Assembly (NCBI GenBank): GCA_018716135.1
Contig: DVKG01000010.1
Coordinates: 11,817-75,816, forward strand
DNA from: Scybalosoma faecavium
GTDB taxonomy: Bacteria; Bacillota; Clostridia; Christensenellales; Christensenellaceae
Reading direction: 5' to 3'
Length of the DNA: 64,000 nt
The notes beneath the pieces were generated by a model. That model did not search any database, was not told the origin of the DNA, and saw only the letters and a list, made by a program, of their open reading frames with translations. Position numbers and translations under genes: made by a program. Each line of letters opens with the position of its first letter. The first letter of the stretch is position 1. Of this stretch, positions 1 through 9,074 are shown piece after piece.

Positions 1-135
1 TCTGTTGTTCTGCTGGCGAAAGCCGGAGAAAACACGGCGGAGCTGCGGATAGAATTGCCCAAAGACAAAAAATACACCGTCGGAGAGCGCAAACTATTTA
101 AAATTGATGCAAAATATGTTCTCCAGCTTATATAA
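1..135 (+). CDS. C-terminal end of an unidentified protein (partial)
   Basis: Frame 1 is open from the left edge to a TAA at 133-135, giving the last 44 residues of a protein whose body lies outside the window. The piece alternates charged and hydrophobic residues (TAELRIELP, YTVGERKLFKI) and ends KYVLQLI, which resembles a terminal beta-sandwich strand set as found at the end of many glycoside hydrolases. That is only an impression from composition and I do not assign a family. A new promoter follows at once, so the gene ends a separate transcription unit. Confidence 0.5.
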   Translation, partial: SVVLLAKAGENTAELRIELPKDKKYTVGERKLFKIDAKYVLQLI

Positions 136-164
136 TGCCATAAAAAGCCGCGGGAAAATGTGCA

Positions 165-193
165 TTGACAGAGCTAATGTGCTATAATACAAT
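165..193 (+). promoter_or_regulatory. Promoter of thrC-trpS
   Basis: TTGACA at 165-170 and TACAAT at 188-193 are separated by 17 bases, a good sigma-70/SigA match. An overlapping TATAAT at 183-188 would sit at only 12 bases and is less likely. Transcription would begin near 200, leaving a short leader with AGGAGG before the thrC ATG. Confidence 0.7.
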
Positions 194-226
194 ATGACTT
201 AACGATAATTACGCAGGAGGATATAC

Positions 227-1720
227 ATGCGATTGGTTAGTACGCAAAGCGCGGCGACAAGCGTTTCGCCGCTCGAAGCGGTTTTGAAAGGAATAGCGGA
301 GGACGGCGGATTGTTCGTGCCGGAATTTTTTCCGAGTATAGACGAGAATCAGATGAAAAATCTGATAGGAAAAACATACCCCGAGGTAGCGGCGTATGTT
401 CTGGCGTGTTATTTTGATATAAGAGAAGAAGTCTTGCTCGACATCACTATGGACGCATACGCGAGTTTTGACGACAAAAAGGTTGTGCCTATGGTAAAGC
501 TGGGTGCGAATGAATATGTTATGGAGCTTTTCCACGGTCCGACGCTGGCGTTCAAAGACATGGCGCTTCAGGTTTTGCCCAGGCTTATGACAGAGGCTAT
601 ACGCAGTCAGCAGTCTGATAAAAATGTATTTATACTTACGGCGACTTCAGGAGATACGGGAAAAGCAGCTCTGGAGGGCTTCGCGGGTGTGGATAATACT
701 CGAATAGCGGTATTCTATCCCGAAGGCGGAGTTTCTGATATGCAAAGATTGCAGATGACCACCACGAAAGGCGATAATACAGACGTAATAGCTGTTCGGG
801 GAAATTTTGATGATGCTCAGACAGGCGTTAAAAAGCTGTTTGCAGATAAAGATTTTAATAAGCGCATGGCAGATAAGGGATATGTGCTTTCGTCAGCCAA
901 CTCAATTAATTTCGGCAGACTTGCTCCGCAGATAGCATATTATTTCTTTGGGTACTTGCAGCTCGTCGCGTCAGGTGTGATAAAGATGGGCGGAAAGATA
1001 AACGTAACAGTTCCGACAGGCAATTTCGGAAATATACTCGCGGCCTATTATGCGAAGCGCATGGGTCTGCCTATCAACAAACTCATCTGTGCTTCCAATA
1101 AAAATAATGTTCTGACGGACTTCTTCGATTCCGGAAGATATGTAGTGACGAACAGAACCTTCTTCCGCACTATGTCTCCTTCTATGGACATTCTGATATC
1201 AAGCAATCTGGAGCGTCTCCTGTTTGAACTCATGGGCAGAGATTCCATGAAAGTAGCTGAAACGATGAAAAGACTGAAATTCAGCGGCGAGTATGTAATA
1301 GATATGTCTATGGTAAACGAAATGAAGGAAGAGTTCTATGCGGATTTCTGTGACGATCAGCGTACCTCTCGGACTATAAGAACCGTATTTGATCGTTATA
1401 AATATCTTATGGACCCGCATACTGCTGTGGCTCAGTGCGTATATGAGAATTACGTGAATGTCTCGAAAGACGAGACGCCTACTCTTCTGGTCTCTACGGC
1501 AAGTCCGTATAAGTTTGTACAGGATGTTCTGGAGGCTCTGACGGGCAGGAGAGAGGAAGATCCTTTTGCCGCAGCCAGAAAGGTCTCCGAAATATCAAAA
1601 ACTTCCATGCCTGCTCAGATTGCAGAGTTGGAAAATGCAGAGATTGTTCATAAGTCCGTAGTAGACAAAGAAAATATGGGTAAGGCTGTAGAAGCCATAG
1701 CAGGGGGCGAAGAGATTTGA
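227..1720 (+). CDS. thrC: Threonine synthase
   Basis: This 497-residue PLP enzyme converts O-phosphohomoserine to threonine in the cytoplasm, the last step of threonine synthesis. The length fits the long threonine synthase type. The N-terminal opening, the PLP-lysine region FHGPTLAFKDMALQVLP, TATSGDTGKAALEGF and the phosphate-binding VTVPTGNFGNILAAYYAKRMG are all recognisable. The ATG is set by a strong AGGAGG about six bases upstream. The stop overlaps the trpS start by four bases, so the two are translationally coupled. No thr operon partners (hom, thrB) are next to it. Confidence 0.95.
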   Translation: MRLVSTQSAATSVSPLEAVLKGIAEDGGLFVPEFFPSIDENQMKNLIGKTYPEVAAYVLACYFDIREEVLLDITMDAYASFDDKKVVPMVKLGANEYVMELFHGPTLAFKDMALQVLPRLMTEAIRSQQSDKNVFILTATSGDTGKAALEGFAGVDNTRIAVFYPEGGVSDMQRLQMTTTKGDNTDVIAVRGNFDDAQTGVKKLFADKDFNKRMADKGYVLSSANSINFGRLAPQIAYYFFGYLQLVASGVIKMGGKINVTVPTGNFGNILAAYYAKRMGLPINKLICASNKNNVLTDFFDSGRYVVTNRTFFRTMSPSMDILISSNLERLLFELMGRDSMKVAETMKRLKFSGEYVIDMSMVNEMKEEFYADFCDDQRTSRTIRTVFDRYKYLMDPHTAVAQCVYENYVNVSKDETPTLLVSTASPYKFVQDVLEALTGRREEDPFAAARKVSEISKTSMPAQIAELENAEIVHKSVVDKENMGKAVEAIAGGEEI

Positions 1721-2727
1721 GTGAAAATAAAGATAAAAAAGTAATATTCAGCGGTATTCAGCCTTCGGGAAATCTGACGCTGGGGAACTATCTCGGCGCG
1801 CTGAAAAACTGGGTTACGCTGCAAAAGGAATACAACTGCTACTATTGCGTAGTGGATATGCATGCGATAACAGTTCGGCAGGAGCCGGCCGAGCTTCGCA
1901 AACGCTGCCTGGATCTCATGAGCATAATGCTCGCGGCGGGCGTAGATCCTAAGCAGAATACTTTGTATGTGCAGTCTCATGTCAGCGCTCATGCGGAGCT
2001 GGCTTGGGTACTGAACTGCTTTACCTATATGGGAGAGCTGAACCGTATGACGCAGTTTAAAGAAAAGGCTGCGCGTCATGCAGACAACCTGAATGCAGGT
2101 CTGTATACGTACCCTGTGCTTATGGCGGCGGATATTCTGCTGTATCGGGCTGATCTCGTTCCGGTCGGCGAGGATCAAAGACAGCACTTGGAGATAACAC
2201 GCGATATAGCTGCCAGATTCAACAATATATACGGAGATGTTTTTGTAATTCCGGATGCGTATATCCCAAAAGCAGGCGCGCGCATAATGAGTCTGCAAGA
2301 GCCTGAAAAGAAGATGAGCAAATCAGACCCTAATGAAAATGCGTTTATTGCGATACTCGACGATCCGGATACTATCCGACGTAAGCTGAAGCGCGCGGTC
2401 ACAGATTCTCAAACAGAGATACGCCTCAGCGAGGATAAGCCGGGGGTGAGCAATTTGCTTTCAATTTATGCTGCCGTCACGGGTCAGACTCCGGAGCAGG
2501 CGGAAGCATACTTCGCAGGCAAAAACTACGGAACGCTCAAGAGTGAAGTGGCGGATGCAGTGGTTGCTGAGCTTGAGCCGCTTCAGAAGAGATACAAAGA
2601 GATACGGGCTGACAAAGCGTACCTCAACGAAGTGATATCCGAGGGCAGTGAGAAGGCTGCTCGGACGGCGTTCAAAACTCTGGCAAAGGTTCAGCGCAAG
2701 GTGGGCTTCGGAGCGAAAAAACTGTAA
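1717..2727 (+). CDS. trpS: Tryptophanyl-tRNA synthetase
   Basis: Class I aminoacyl-tRNA synthetase charging tRNA-Trp, 336 residues, the usual length. The HIGH-like signature is PSGNLTLGNYLG near residue 17 and the KMSKS loop is KKMSKSD near residue 197; the dimer-interface and ATP site segment GEDQRQHLEITRDIA lies between them. The start is TTG within the TTGA overlap with the thrC stop, served by a GGGGG tract just upstream inside thrC. A strong terminator follows directly. There is no T-box leader here, so expression follows the thrC promoter. Confidence 0.95.
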   Translation: MSENKDKKVIFSGIQPSGNLTLGNYLGALKNWVTLQKEYNCYYCVVDMHAITVRQEPAELRKRCLDLMSIMLAAGVDPKQNTLYVQSHVSAHAELAWVLNCFTYMGELNRMTQFKEKAARHADNLNAGLYTYPVLMAADILLYRADLVPVGEDQRQHLEITRDIAARFNNIYGDVFVIPDAYIPKAGARIMSLQEPEKKMSKSDPNENAFIAILDDPDTIRRKLKRAVTDSQTEIRLSEDKPGVSNLLSIYAAVTGQTPEQAEAYFAGKNYGTLKSEVADAVVAELEPLQKRYKEIRADKAYLNEVISEGSEKAARTAFKTLAKVQRKVGFGAKKL

Positions 2728-2751
2728 GCATATATATTAAGATAAAGTGTG

Positions 2752-2788
2752 AAAAAGCGCTCTGAGATATTATATCAGAGCGCTTTTT
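2752..2788. terminator. Bidirectional terminator between trpS and LUD gene
   Basis: Arms AGCGCTCTGA and TCAGAGCGCT form a perfect ten-base stem around a nine-base loop, flanked by A5 on the left and T5 on the right. It can stop trpS from the left and the convergent LUD gene from the right. Confidence 0.85.
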
Positions 2789-2804
2789 GAAATTTGCAGC
2801 TATT

Positions 2805-3443
2805 TTAAAATCCCAGATCCTCATCGACGAGTATAAGCTTGATACGCCCCGGGTGTCGACTGTATCGAGTGACTAAAAATTGACAGCATATGGTGTCGGG
2901 GGATTTACAGTCGAAGCATGCTCCTGTTTTTTTACATGGGGTCTCTATGTCGAAACGCTGAGCGTTAATGGGCGCGGCCTCGTTTCTCGCGCGGCTCAGC
3001 GCGTCCTTCGCAGAGTGGACGACTTTGTTTATTCCTGCGATTATTATTACATGAGCGGGACCGAATGCAATCGCTGCTATTCTGTTTCCTATGCCGTCGA
3101 TGTTGACGATTATGCCGTCTTCGCTGATGGCGTTGCAGCTTGTCAGGAAATAATCGCAGGAGAATATATCGCGCATCAGCTTTTCTTTTATTTCGGGAGA
3201 AGCCGCGGCGTCTCTGTTTATTTCGATGTAATTGCCTTGTATCACAGCGTCTTTTAATCCGATTTCATCTATAGTCATAGAACCGCCCCAGCCTACAGAG
3301 CTGCCCTCGGGGATCATGGAGAGAGCGAGGCTTCGCGCCTCATCCTTGCCTTCGGCGTAAAACGCTTCGATGTTTCTGTCTTTGAGTTCCTTTATCAGCT
3401 TTTGTGCAAGCATTGAGTTTCTTTTGACTCTGTTTTCGTTCAT
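2805..3443 (-). CDS. LUD domain protein (lactate utilisation family, YkgG-like)
   Basis: A 212-residue LUD (formerly DUF162) domain protein. Visible family features are the N-terminal helical stretch, VGWGGSMTIDEIGL, DYFLTSCNAISEDGIIVNIDG and GNRIAAIAFGPAHVIIIAG, with a cysteine cluster near the C-terminus (CKKTGACFDCKSPDTICC). LUD proteins of the LutC/LldG kind occur in lactate oxidation complexes, but this one stands alone without LutA or LutB, so the substrate is unknown. AAGGAG abuts one ATG and lies about nine bases before a second ATG three codons later; I chose the second because of spacing. The terminal Cys motif may bind metal, which is inference. Confidence 0.85.
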   Translation of the reverse strand: MNENRVKRNSMLAQKLIKELKDRNIEAFYAEGKDEARSLALSMIPEGSSVGWGGSMTIDEIGLKDAVIQGNYIEINRDAAASPEIKEKLMRDIFSCDYFLTSCNAISEDGIIVNIDGIGNRIAAIAFGPAHVIIIAGINKVVHSAKDALSRARNEAAPINAQRFDIETPCKKTGACFDCKSPDTICCQFLVTRYSRHPGRIKLILVDEDLGF

Positions 3444-3480
3444 TATTATCATCTCCTTGGGTTGATATAGTCGAAAATTC

Positions 3481-4203
3481 TTAGAATAAAGGTATATATG
3501 CGCATACTACTGCCAATACGACAGAAGGTAAAAGATTTGCAACCTTGATTTTTTTATCCCATATGAGATTCAGACCGACGCAGAATATCAGTACAGAGCC
3601 AACTAAAGAGAGATTGTTTAAGGCTGCGTCCGTCATGATGGGCTCTATGAATGCGGAAAGAAGAGTAATCGCTCCTTGAAAAATAAAAACAGGTATTGCG
3701 GAGAACATACAGCCCTTGCCTTTGGACGCGGTCATTATCAATATTATTATAAAGTCTATCATGGCTTTAGCTGCAAGTATTGAGGGATCTCCGTATATTC
3801 CGTCTCGTATAGCCCCGACTATAGCCATAGCGCCTATGCAGACTGTGAGAGATGCTGTTACGAAAGCGTCTACAAAGCTAAGGTCTCCTTCGCTTTTAGA
3901 TATGCGTTTCAGCCATTCTCCGAATCGCTGCATGCCGTATTCGATATTTATTATTTCTCCTATAATAGAGCCGAGTGCAACGCTGACTATGAGTATCATG
4001 CTTCCGCTGCTTACGAGACCGTCGGCGCCCAAGGTCAGCATTTTTTCCATGGCTCCGCCGATACCGATAAATAGTATACAAACGCCTGTAGCGCGCATGA
4101 GAGTATCCTGATAGCGCTGTTTCATCTTTTTTCCGAACAGCATTCCGCATATTCCGCCGAGCAGAATGCCGACGGCGTTTATAATAGTTCCGAGACCGGG
4201 CAT
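3481..4203 (-). CDS. DUF554 family membrane protein (YdfK/YqgA-like)
   Basis: A 240-residue integral membrane protein of the DUF554 family. It opens with PGLGTIINAVGILLGGICGMLFGKK, typical of the family, and has about six to seven hydrophobic segments with small-residue-rich helices such as FVTASLTVCIGAMAIVGAI and SVVLAVVCAYIPLF at the end. The biochemical role of the family is not established; transport has been suggested. It lies about 37 bases downstream of the LUD gene on the same strand, so the two may share a transcript. Confidence 0.85.
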   Translation of the reverse strand: MPGLGTIINAVGILLGGICGMLFGKKMKQRYQDTLMRATGVCILFIGIGGAMEKMLTLGADGLVSSGSMILIVSVALGSIIGEIINIEYGMQRFGEWLKRISKSEGDLSFVDAFVTASLTVCIGAMAIVGAIRDGIYGDPSILAAKAMIDFIIILIMTASKGKGCMFSAIPVFIFQGAITLLSAFIEPIMTDAALNNLSLVGSVLIFCVGLNLIWDKKIKVANLLPSVVLAVVCAYIPLF

Positions 4204-4385
4204 AAAAAGGCTAGCTCCGTTTTTTGTATAAAATTAAAAAGTTTAAATACTAAGACGCGCGGTATTAGTATGCTTATTGTTTGACAACTAATCATAGTTA
4301 AATGTTCAATATTACTTTCGTAATTATATCACAGAATTATATCACAAAACAAAGTCCAACGCTATGCTTGCATGTTTTTGTCATT

Positions 4386-4415
4386 AAAAAGCACTCCGCC
4401 CGGAAAGCGGAGTGC
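4386..4415 (-). terminator. Terminator of the aldolase gene
   Basis: GCACTCCGC and GCGGAGTGC pair perfectly around CCGGAAA (4391-4415). On the minus strand the stem is followed by a T5 run, placing it just after the fba stop. Confidence 0.85.
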
Positions 4416-4437
4416 ATATATTTCTTAAAATAGCATT

Positions 4438-5373
4438 TTAGAGATTAGCTTTGCCGTTGCAGCCGAGTACGTTGACAATCTTGTGCTTTACCATAGCTTT
4501 TATAGCTTCTCTGGCGGGGGAGAGATATTGTCTCGGGTCGAAATCTGCCGGATGCTCAGCGAGGTATTTGCGGATTGTAGCGGTCATGGCGAGACGAAGG
4601 TCAGAGTCGATGTTGATTTTGCATACCGCGCTCTTAGCGGCCTGACGCAGGAGATTTTCGGGCACGCCTTTTGCACCGGGCATATTCCCGCCGAATTCAT
4701 TTATCATATCGACAAATTCGGGGATAACGGAAGAAGCGCCGTGCAACACGATGGGGAACTCAGGCAGCTTTTTGACTATCTCATCGAGAATGTCAAATCT
4801 CAGCTTAGCTTCGCCTTTAAACTTGTAAGCGCCGTGGCTTGTTCCTATCGCGATAGCGAGGGAGTCTACGCCTGTGCTCTCTACGAATTCTATGACTTCG
4901 CTCGGCCGAGTATAGGATGCGTCCTCAGAATCTACTTTAACGTCGTCCTCTACGCCGGCGAGTCTGCCCAGCTCACCTTCGACTACGACGCCGTGGTCGT
5001 GAGCATATTCTACTACGCGCTTTGTCAGCTCGATATTTTCTTTAAAGGGTAAATGGGAACCGTCTATCATTACGGATGTGAAGCCGCCGTCTACGCAGCT
5101 TCTGCAGGTTTCAAAGGAATCGCCGTGGTCGAGATGCAGGCAGATGGGAAGACCTGTTTCTTCTATCGCAGCTTCCACGAGCTTGCGCAGATATGTGGGG
5201 TTAGCGTATTTTCTCGCGCCTTTGGATACCTGCAGGATGAGCGGAGCGTTTTCTTCCTTCGCGGCCTCAGTGATACCCTGTATGATTTCCATGTTGTTTA
5301 CATTGAAAGCACCTATGGCATATCCGCCGTGGTATGCTTCCTTAAACATTTTAGTAGATGTGACTAATGGCAT
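4438..5373 (-). CDS. fba: Class II fructose-bisphosphate aldolase
   Basis: Zinc-dependent aldolase that splits or forms fructose 1,6-bisphosphate in glycolysis and gluconeogenesis; 311 residues. Family markers are the opening VTSTKMFKEAYHGGYAIGAFNVNN, the zinc ligand region LPICLHLDHGDSFETC, GFTSVMIDGSHLPF, VEGELGRLAGVEDD, IAIGTSHGAYKF and VLHGASSVI. The N-terminus and the compact length match the Fba class typical of Gram-positive bacteria. An AAGGAGG ribosome site precedes the ATG. It is a single-gene unit with its own promoter and terminator. Confidence 0.95.
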   Translation of the reverse strand: MPLVTSTKMFKEAYHGGYAIGAFNVNNMEIIQGITEAAKEENAPLILQVSKGARKYANPTYLRKLVEAAIEETGLPICLHLDHGDSFETCRSCVDGGFTSVMIDGSHLPFKENIELTKRVVEYAHDHGVVVEGELGRLAGVEDDVKVDSEDASYTRPSEVIEFVESTGVDSLAIAIGTSHGAYKFKGEAKLRFDILDEIVKKLPEFPIVLHGASSVIPEFVDMINEFGGNMPGAKGVPENLLRQAAKSAVCKINIDSDLRLAMTATIRKYLAEHPADFDPRQYLSPAREAIKAMVKHKIVNVLGCNGKANL

Positions 5374-5429
5374 TGTCGTACCTCCTTGTTAAAATAGCAT
5401 ATGACTTTACCAAACTTTGCTGTACTTTA

Positions 5430-5458
5430 ATTGTGACGTTATTTTGCGCTCACGTCAA
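5430..5458 (-). promoter_or_regulatory. Promoter of fba
   Basis: Read on the minus strand, TTGACG (5453-5458) and CACAAT (5430-5435) are 17 bases apart and lie about 60 bases upstream of the aldolase start. Confidence 0.5.
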
Positions 5459-5635
5459 GTGTTTTTATGCAAATATTTTGCCTTTTGAAGCAAAAAAGGG
5501 TATAATAGTTTGAGTATATCAGAGCGGAGAGCAGCATTGCAGGAAGCTAAGACCGGATGCAGCGGCGGACGTGTTCTGACGTCCGTTTTAGGTTTCTCTG
5601 TCTCTCAAAGAATGTTAAGGAAAACGGAGGCACTG

Positions 5636-6559
5636 ATGAAAAATCTTATTTCCATAGTAGTGCCCTGCTTTAATGAGCAGGAAGTGCTGCGCCAGACATA
5701 TGAGCGCCTGCATGCGGTCGATATACCCGGCTGCGACAAGGAGCTGGTGTTTGTGAACGACGGCAGCAGAGATAAGACTTTAGATATACTAAAGCAAATT
5801 GCGAGCGAGGATGATGAAGTCCGAGTAATAAGCTTTTCACGAAACTTTGGGCATCAGCCCGCGGTCACAGCGGGTACGGCAGAGGCAAAGGGAGACGCCG
5901 TGGTTATCATAGACGCAGATCTGCAGGACCCGCCGGAGCTGATTCCGGATATGGTCGAGCTTTGGCGCAGGGGCTATGATATTGTGTACGGAAAGCGCAC
6001 CAAGCGTCATGGCGAGACATTCATGAAGAAGTTTACGGCTTGGGGGTATTACCGCTTTTTAGGAATGATGGGCGGAGATTACATCCCGAGAGATACGGGA
6101 GACTTCCGTCTTATAGACCGCAAGGTGGCGGATATGCTCGGAGAGATGAAAGAACATAATCGCTTTCTTCGCGGCATGACCGCATGGGCAGGCTTTTCCA
6201 GTATTCCTCTGGAATATGTCCGCGATGAGCGTGCGGCAGGCGAGACAAAATACACGCTTAAAAAAATGTTCAAGCTGGCAGGCGACGGGATAACGGCGTT
6301 TTCCTCAAAACCTCTGAAGCTCCCGATGATGCTCGGCGCAGTCACATGTATCCTTGCATTAGTATACCTCATTTTGTCCATAATACTCACGGCGACAGGA
6401 ACTTGGCCTTATATGCACATAATATTTTCGCTTCTTTTCCTGCTCGTCGGCGGATTGTTCGTGTCTTTGGGTATAATGGGCCTGTATATCAGCAGGATAT
6501 ATGACGAAGCGAAGGACAGACCGCATTATATCGTAAGAGAGAGATACGGATTTAAGTAG
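5636..6559 (+). CDS. Family 2 glycosyltransferase, polyprenyl-phosphate sugar transferase type
   Basis: A 307-residue GT2 enzyme of the DPM1/GtrB kind, which moves a sugar from a nucleotide donor to polyprenyl phosphate at the inner face of the membrane. The fold opens with LISIVVPCFNEQEVL, followed by ELVFVNDGSRDKT and the metal/donor motif IIDADLQDPPELI. Two membrane helices lie at the C-terminus (about 230-253 and 262-288), as in GtrB. The reading frame extends 42 codons further upstream, but GGAGG five bases before the ATG at 5636 marks the true start. The acceptor pathway cannot be told from the neighbours. Confidence 0.85.
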   Translation: MKNLISIVVPCFNEQEVLRQTYERLHAVDIPGCDKELVFVNDGSRDKTLDILKQIASEDDEVRVISFSRNFGHQPAVTAGTAEAKGDAVVIIDADLQDPPELIPDMVELWRRGYDIVYGKRTKRHGETFMKKFTAWGYYRFLGMMGGDYIPRDTGDFRLIDRKVADMLGEMKEHNRFLRGMTAWAGFSSIPLEYVRDERAAGETKYTLKKMFKLAGDGITAFSSKPLKLPMMLGAVTCILALVYLILSIILTATGTWPYMHIIFSLLFLLVGGLFVSLGIMGLYISRIYDEAKDRPHYIVRERYGFK

Positions 6560-6580
6560 AAGAAAAAAAGGAGAAAAGCG

Positions 6581-7696
6581 ATGACGGATCCCAGATTAAG
6601 GCAGCTCGCAGAAAACCTCGTGAGATATTCGTGCAGGATAGAACCGGGTGAGAAAGTGCTCATAGAAATATTTGACTGTGAGGATATAGTCGCGCAGGAG
6701 CTTGTAGCGGCGGTATATCGCGCAGGCGGACAGCCGTTCGTGAACATGATACGTTCCAAGGTTCAGCGCGCATGGCTCATGGAGCTGACTGAAGAGCAGG
6801 CTCGCGCTCAGCTCAGATGGGACGAGGCGAGAATGAAAGAGATGGACGCTTACATAGCGTTTCGCGGAAACGACAATGCGAGTGAAAATGCCGACGTGCC
6901 CAGAGAGCGCATGAATGTATACCAGACGATATACAGCAATCGTGTGCATTCCGAGATACGCGTTCCCAGGACGAAATGGGTGGTGCTGCGGTATCCCAAT
7001 TCCGCAATGGCTCAGCAGTCGGGCATGAGCACGGAGTCCTTCGAGGATCTGTACTTTAAAGTTTGTAATTTGGATTATGCTAAAATGTCTCGTGCCATGA
7101 CTCCTCTGGCAGAGCTTATGAACAGGACGGACAGAGTAAGGCTTGTCGCCCCTGATACGGACATATCTTTTTCTATAAAAGGCATACCCTCTGTGAAATG
7201 CGACGGACACAGAAATATCCCGGATGGAGAAGTATACACGGCGCCTGTGCGCACCAGTGTAAACGGAAAAATAAAGTATAATGCCCCGAGTTTTTATCAG
7301 GGTTACAAATTTGAAGATGTATCGTTCACGTTCAAGGACGGAAAAATAATCGAAGCGCACGCTAACGACGATAAGCGCATAAACGAAGTGCTGGATACTG
7401 ATGAAGGAGCGAGATATATCGGAGAGTTTGCATTGGGCGTTAATCCGCATATAAACAAACCTATGGGAGATATACTCTTTGACGAAAAAATCTCAGGTTC
7501 GATACATTTTACGCCGGGTAATTGTTACGAGAAAGCATACAACGGAAATAAAAGCGCGATACATTGGGATCTGGTGCTGATAATGACGCCGGAATACGGC
7601 GGCGGAGAGATTTACTTCGACGATGTACTTATCCGTAAGGATGGGAGATTCGTGCTCGACGAGCTGAAGGATCTCAATCCGGAAAAATTGAGCTGA
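6581..7696 (+). CDS. M29 family aminopeptidase
   Basis: A 371-residue metallo-aminopeptidase of family M29 (thermophilic aminopeptidase type), a cytoplasmic enzyme releasing N-terminal residues with two metal ions. Motifs in the C-terminal metal-binding half include NIPDGEVYTAPV, GEFALGVNP and a late segment with SGSIHFTPG and SAIHWDLVLIM that carry the expected E, H and D ligands. An AAGGAG site precedes the ATG, 21 bases after the glycosyltransferase stop, so the two genes are probably co-transcribed. It ends 68 bases before gap. Confidence 0.9.
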   Translation: MTDPRLRQLAENLVRYSCRIEPGEKVLIEIFDCEDIVAQELVAAVYRAGGQPFVNMIRSKVQRAWLMELTEEQARAQLRWDEARMKEMDAYIAFRGNDNASENADVPRERMNVYQTIYSNRVHSEIRVPRTKWVVLRYPNSAMAQQSGMSTESFEDLYFKVCNLDYAKMSRAMTPLAELMNRTDRVRLVAPDTDISFSIKGIPSVKCDGHRNIPDGEVYTAPVRTSVNGKIKYNAPSFYQGYKFEDVSFTFKDGKIIEAHANDDKRINEVLDTDEGARYIGEFALGVNPHINKPMGDILFDEKISGSIHFTPGNCYEKAYNGNKSAIHWDLVLIMTPEYGGGEIYFDDVLIRKDGRFVLDELKDLNPEKLS

Positions 7697-7720
7697 CAAA
7701 AACGCAGCATAAAAAAATAA

Positions 7721-7763
7721 CCTCCTGCAAATGCTAAGCATATCATTACGCAGGAGGATTTTT
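7721..7763 (+). promoter_or_regulatory. Hairpin combining terminator and masked ribosome site before gap
   Basis: CCTCCTGC (7721-7728) is fully complementary to GCAGGAGG (7750-7757), which is the Shine-Dalgarno of gap. The stem is followed by ATTTTTT and then the gap ATG at 7765. As RNA it can act both as an intrinsic terminator and as a lid on the ribosome site. A small inner hairpin, ATGC-TAA-GCAT, sits in the loop. Confidence 0.55.
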
Positions 7764-7764
7764 T

Positions 7765-8769
7765 ATGTCTATAAAAGTTGGGATAAACGGCTTCGGCAGA
7801 ATAGGACGCATTGTCTTTAGAATTGCTTTTGAACAAAAAGACATGGAGATTGTGGGGATAAACGATCCGTTTCTCGATGCGGCCTATATGAAATATCTGC
7901 TGAAATACGACAGTGTTCACGGCAGATACCCTCGAGAGGTTGAAGCTCTGGGAAATGCGCTTGTGGTAGACGGAAAGCGCATAGACGTGTTTTCGGTTAA
8001 AGACCCGTCTGCGATACCGTGGGACAACTGCGGTGCAGAATACATAATAGAAGCTTCGGGCGCGTTTACAAAAGCGGAAAAGGCAAGAGCGCATATAGAA
8101 GCAGGAGCAAAAAAAGTAGTAATTACGGCTCCCAGCTCTGACAGTCCGATATTTGTTATGGGAGTGAATGAGGAAGCTTATTCTCCGGATATGGACGTGG
8201 TCTCGAATGCGTCCTGCACGACTAACTGTCTGGCTCCGTTGGTCAAGGTAGTAAATGATAAATTCGGTATAGAAGAAGCGCTGATGAGTACCGTCCATTC
8301 TATGACGGGAAGTCAGAAGGTGGTAGATTCTCCCGCAGGCAGAGATTGGAGAGCAGGCAGGAGCGCGTCGCATAATATTGTTCCCGCGACTACAGGCGCA
8401 GCGAGTGCAGTGGCTAGAGTCATTCCTGAGCTGGAAGGCAGGATAACGGGCATGGCGTTTAGAGTTCCTACTCTTGACGTATCTGTTGTGGATTTGACTG
8501 CCAGGCTGAAAACTCCGGTTACGATAACGGAGCTGAATGCCGAAATAAAACGTGCAAGTGAGAACGAAATGCGAGGAACTATAGGCTATACTGAGGATAA
8601 AGTCGTATCGTCTGATTTTATAGGCGATGCTCAGACGTGCATTTTCGATGCGGCGAGCACGATGCTGCTTGGCGACAGATTCTGCAAGCTGGTCGCATGG
8701 TATGACAACGAGTATGGATATTCAAATAAGGTAGTTCAGCTCACAAAGTATATAGCGGAGCAGAAATAA
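7765..8769 (+). CDS. gap: Glyceraldehyde-3-phosphate dehydrogenase
   Basis: NAD-dependent glycolytic GAPDH of 334 residues, the standard bacterial length. The Rossmann start VGINGFGRIGRIVFR, the catalytic cysteine segment SNASCTTNCLAPLVK, the phosphate-site STVHSMTGSQKVVD and the C-terminal WYDNEYGYSNKVVQL are all present. The AGGAGG before the ATG lies in the 3' arm of a hairpin with a U-run, so translation and read-through are probably linked. No pgk, tpi or eno lie near it. Confidence 0.97.
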   Translation: MSIKVGINGFGRIGRIVFRIAFEQKDMEIVGINDPFLDAAYMKYLLKYDSVHGRYPREVEALGNALVVDGKRIDVFSVKDPSAIPWDNCGAEYIIEASGAFTKAEKARAHIEAGAKKVVITAPSSDSPIFVMGVNEEAYSPDMDVVSNASCTTNCLAPLVKVVNDKFGIEEALMSTVHSMTGSQKVVDSPAGRDWRAGRSASHNIVPATTGAASAVARVIPELEGRITGMAFRVPTLDVSVVDLTARLKTPVTITELNAEIKRASENEMRGTIGYTEDKVVSSDFIGDAQTCIFDAASTMLLGDRFCKLVAWYDNEYGYSNKVVQLTKYIAEQK

Positions 8770-8918
8770 TTCGTGCAAACACACCTCGGCGCAGATGTTT
8801 TCTTCGTCGGGGCGTTTTTTATTATAAAGGTTTTAGGAGAGGAATGCAGGCTGCACGTAGAAAGCAATGCCGCTGCAACAACACATAATATTAATAAAAA
8901 AACGATTATTTTTTTCAT
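8736..8918 (-). CDS. Possible small secreted or membrane peptide
   Basis: A 60-codon frame starts MKKIIVFLLILCVVAAALL, a clean signal-peptide or lipobox-like start (LLSTC), with GGAG seven bases before the ATG. It runs antisense into the gap terminator and overlaps the last codons of gap by 34 bases. The N-terminal third looks real, while the rest is low-complexity sequence imposed by the terminator. It may be a genuine small peptide or a remnant of a longer gene. No function is proposed. Confidence 0.3.
   Translation of the reverse strand: MKKIIVFLLILCVVAAALLSTCSLHSSPKTFIIKNAPTKKTSAPRCVCTNYFCSAIYFVS
8784..8820 (+). terminator. Terminator of gap
   Basis: CCTCGGCG pairs with CGTCGGGG, including two G-T pairs, around a 13-base loop, followed closely by T6. 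Confidence 0.65.
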
Positions 8919-9074
8919 ATTTTACTCCGCTTAAAAAATATATAGAATTTAATTATATAGATGATGTAATTATATATCTTTAAAAGATTTAAGTCAACAA
9001 AAATAGATATTTATAATCCATAAAAAAATAACTTTGCATACTAAAATTATATATAAAAAGAGGAGGAAAATAAA

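Noticed and set aside
5510..5635. N-terminal extension of the glycosyltransferase
   Set aside because: The added residues resemble no GT2 start, and GGAGG is placed for the downstream ATG.
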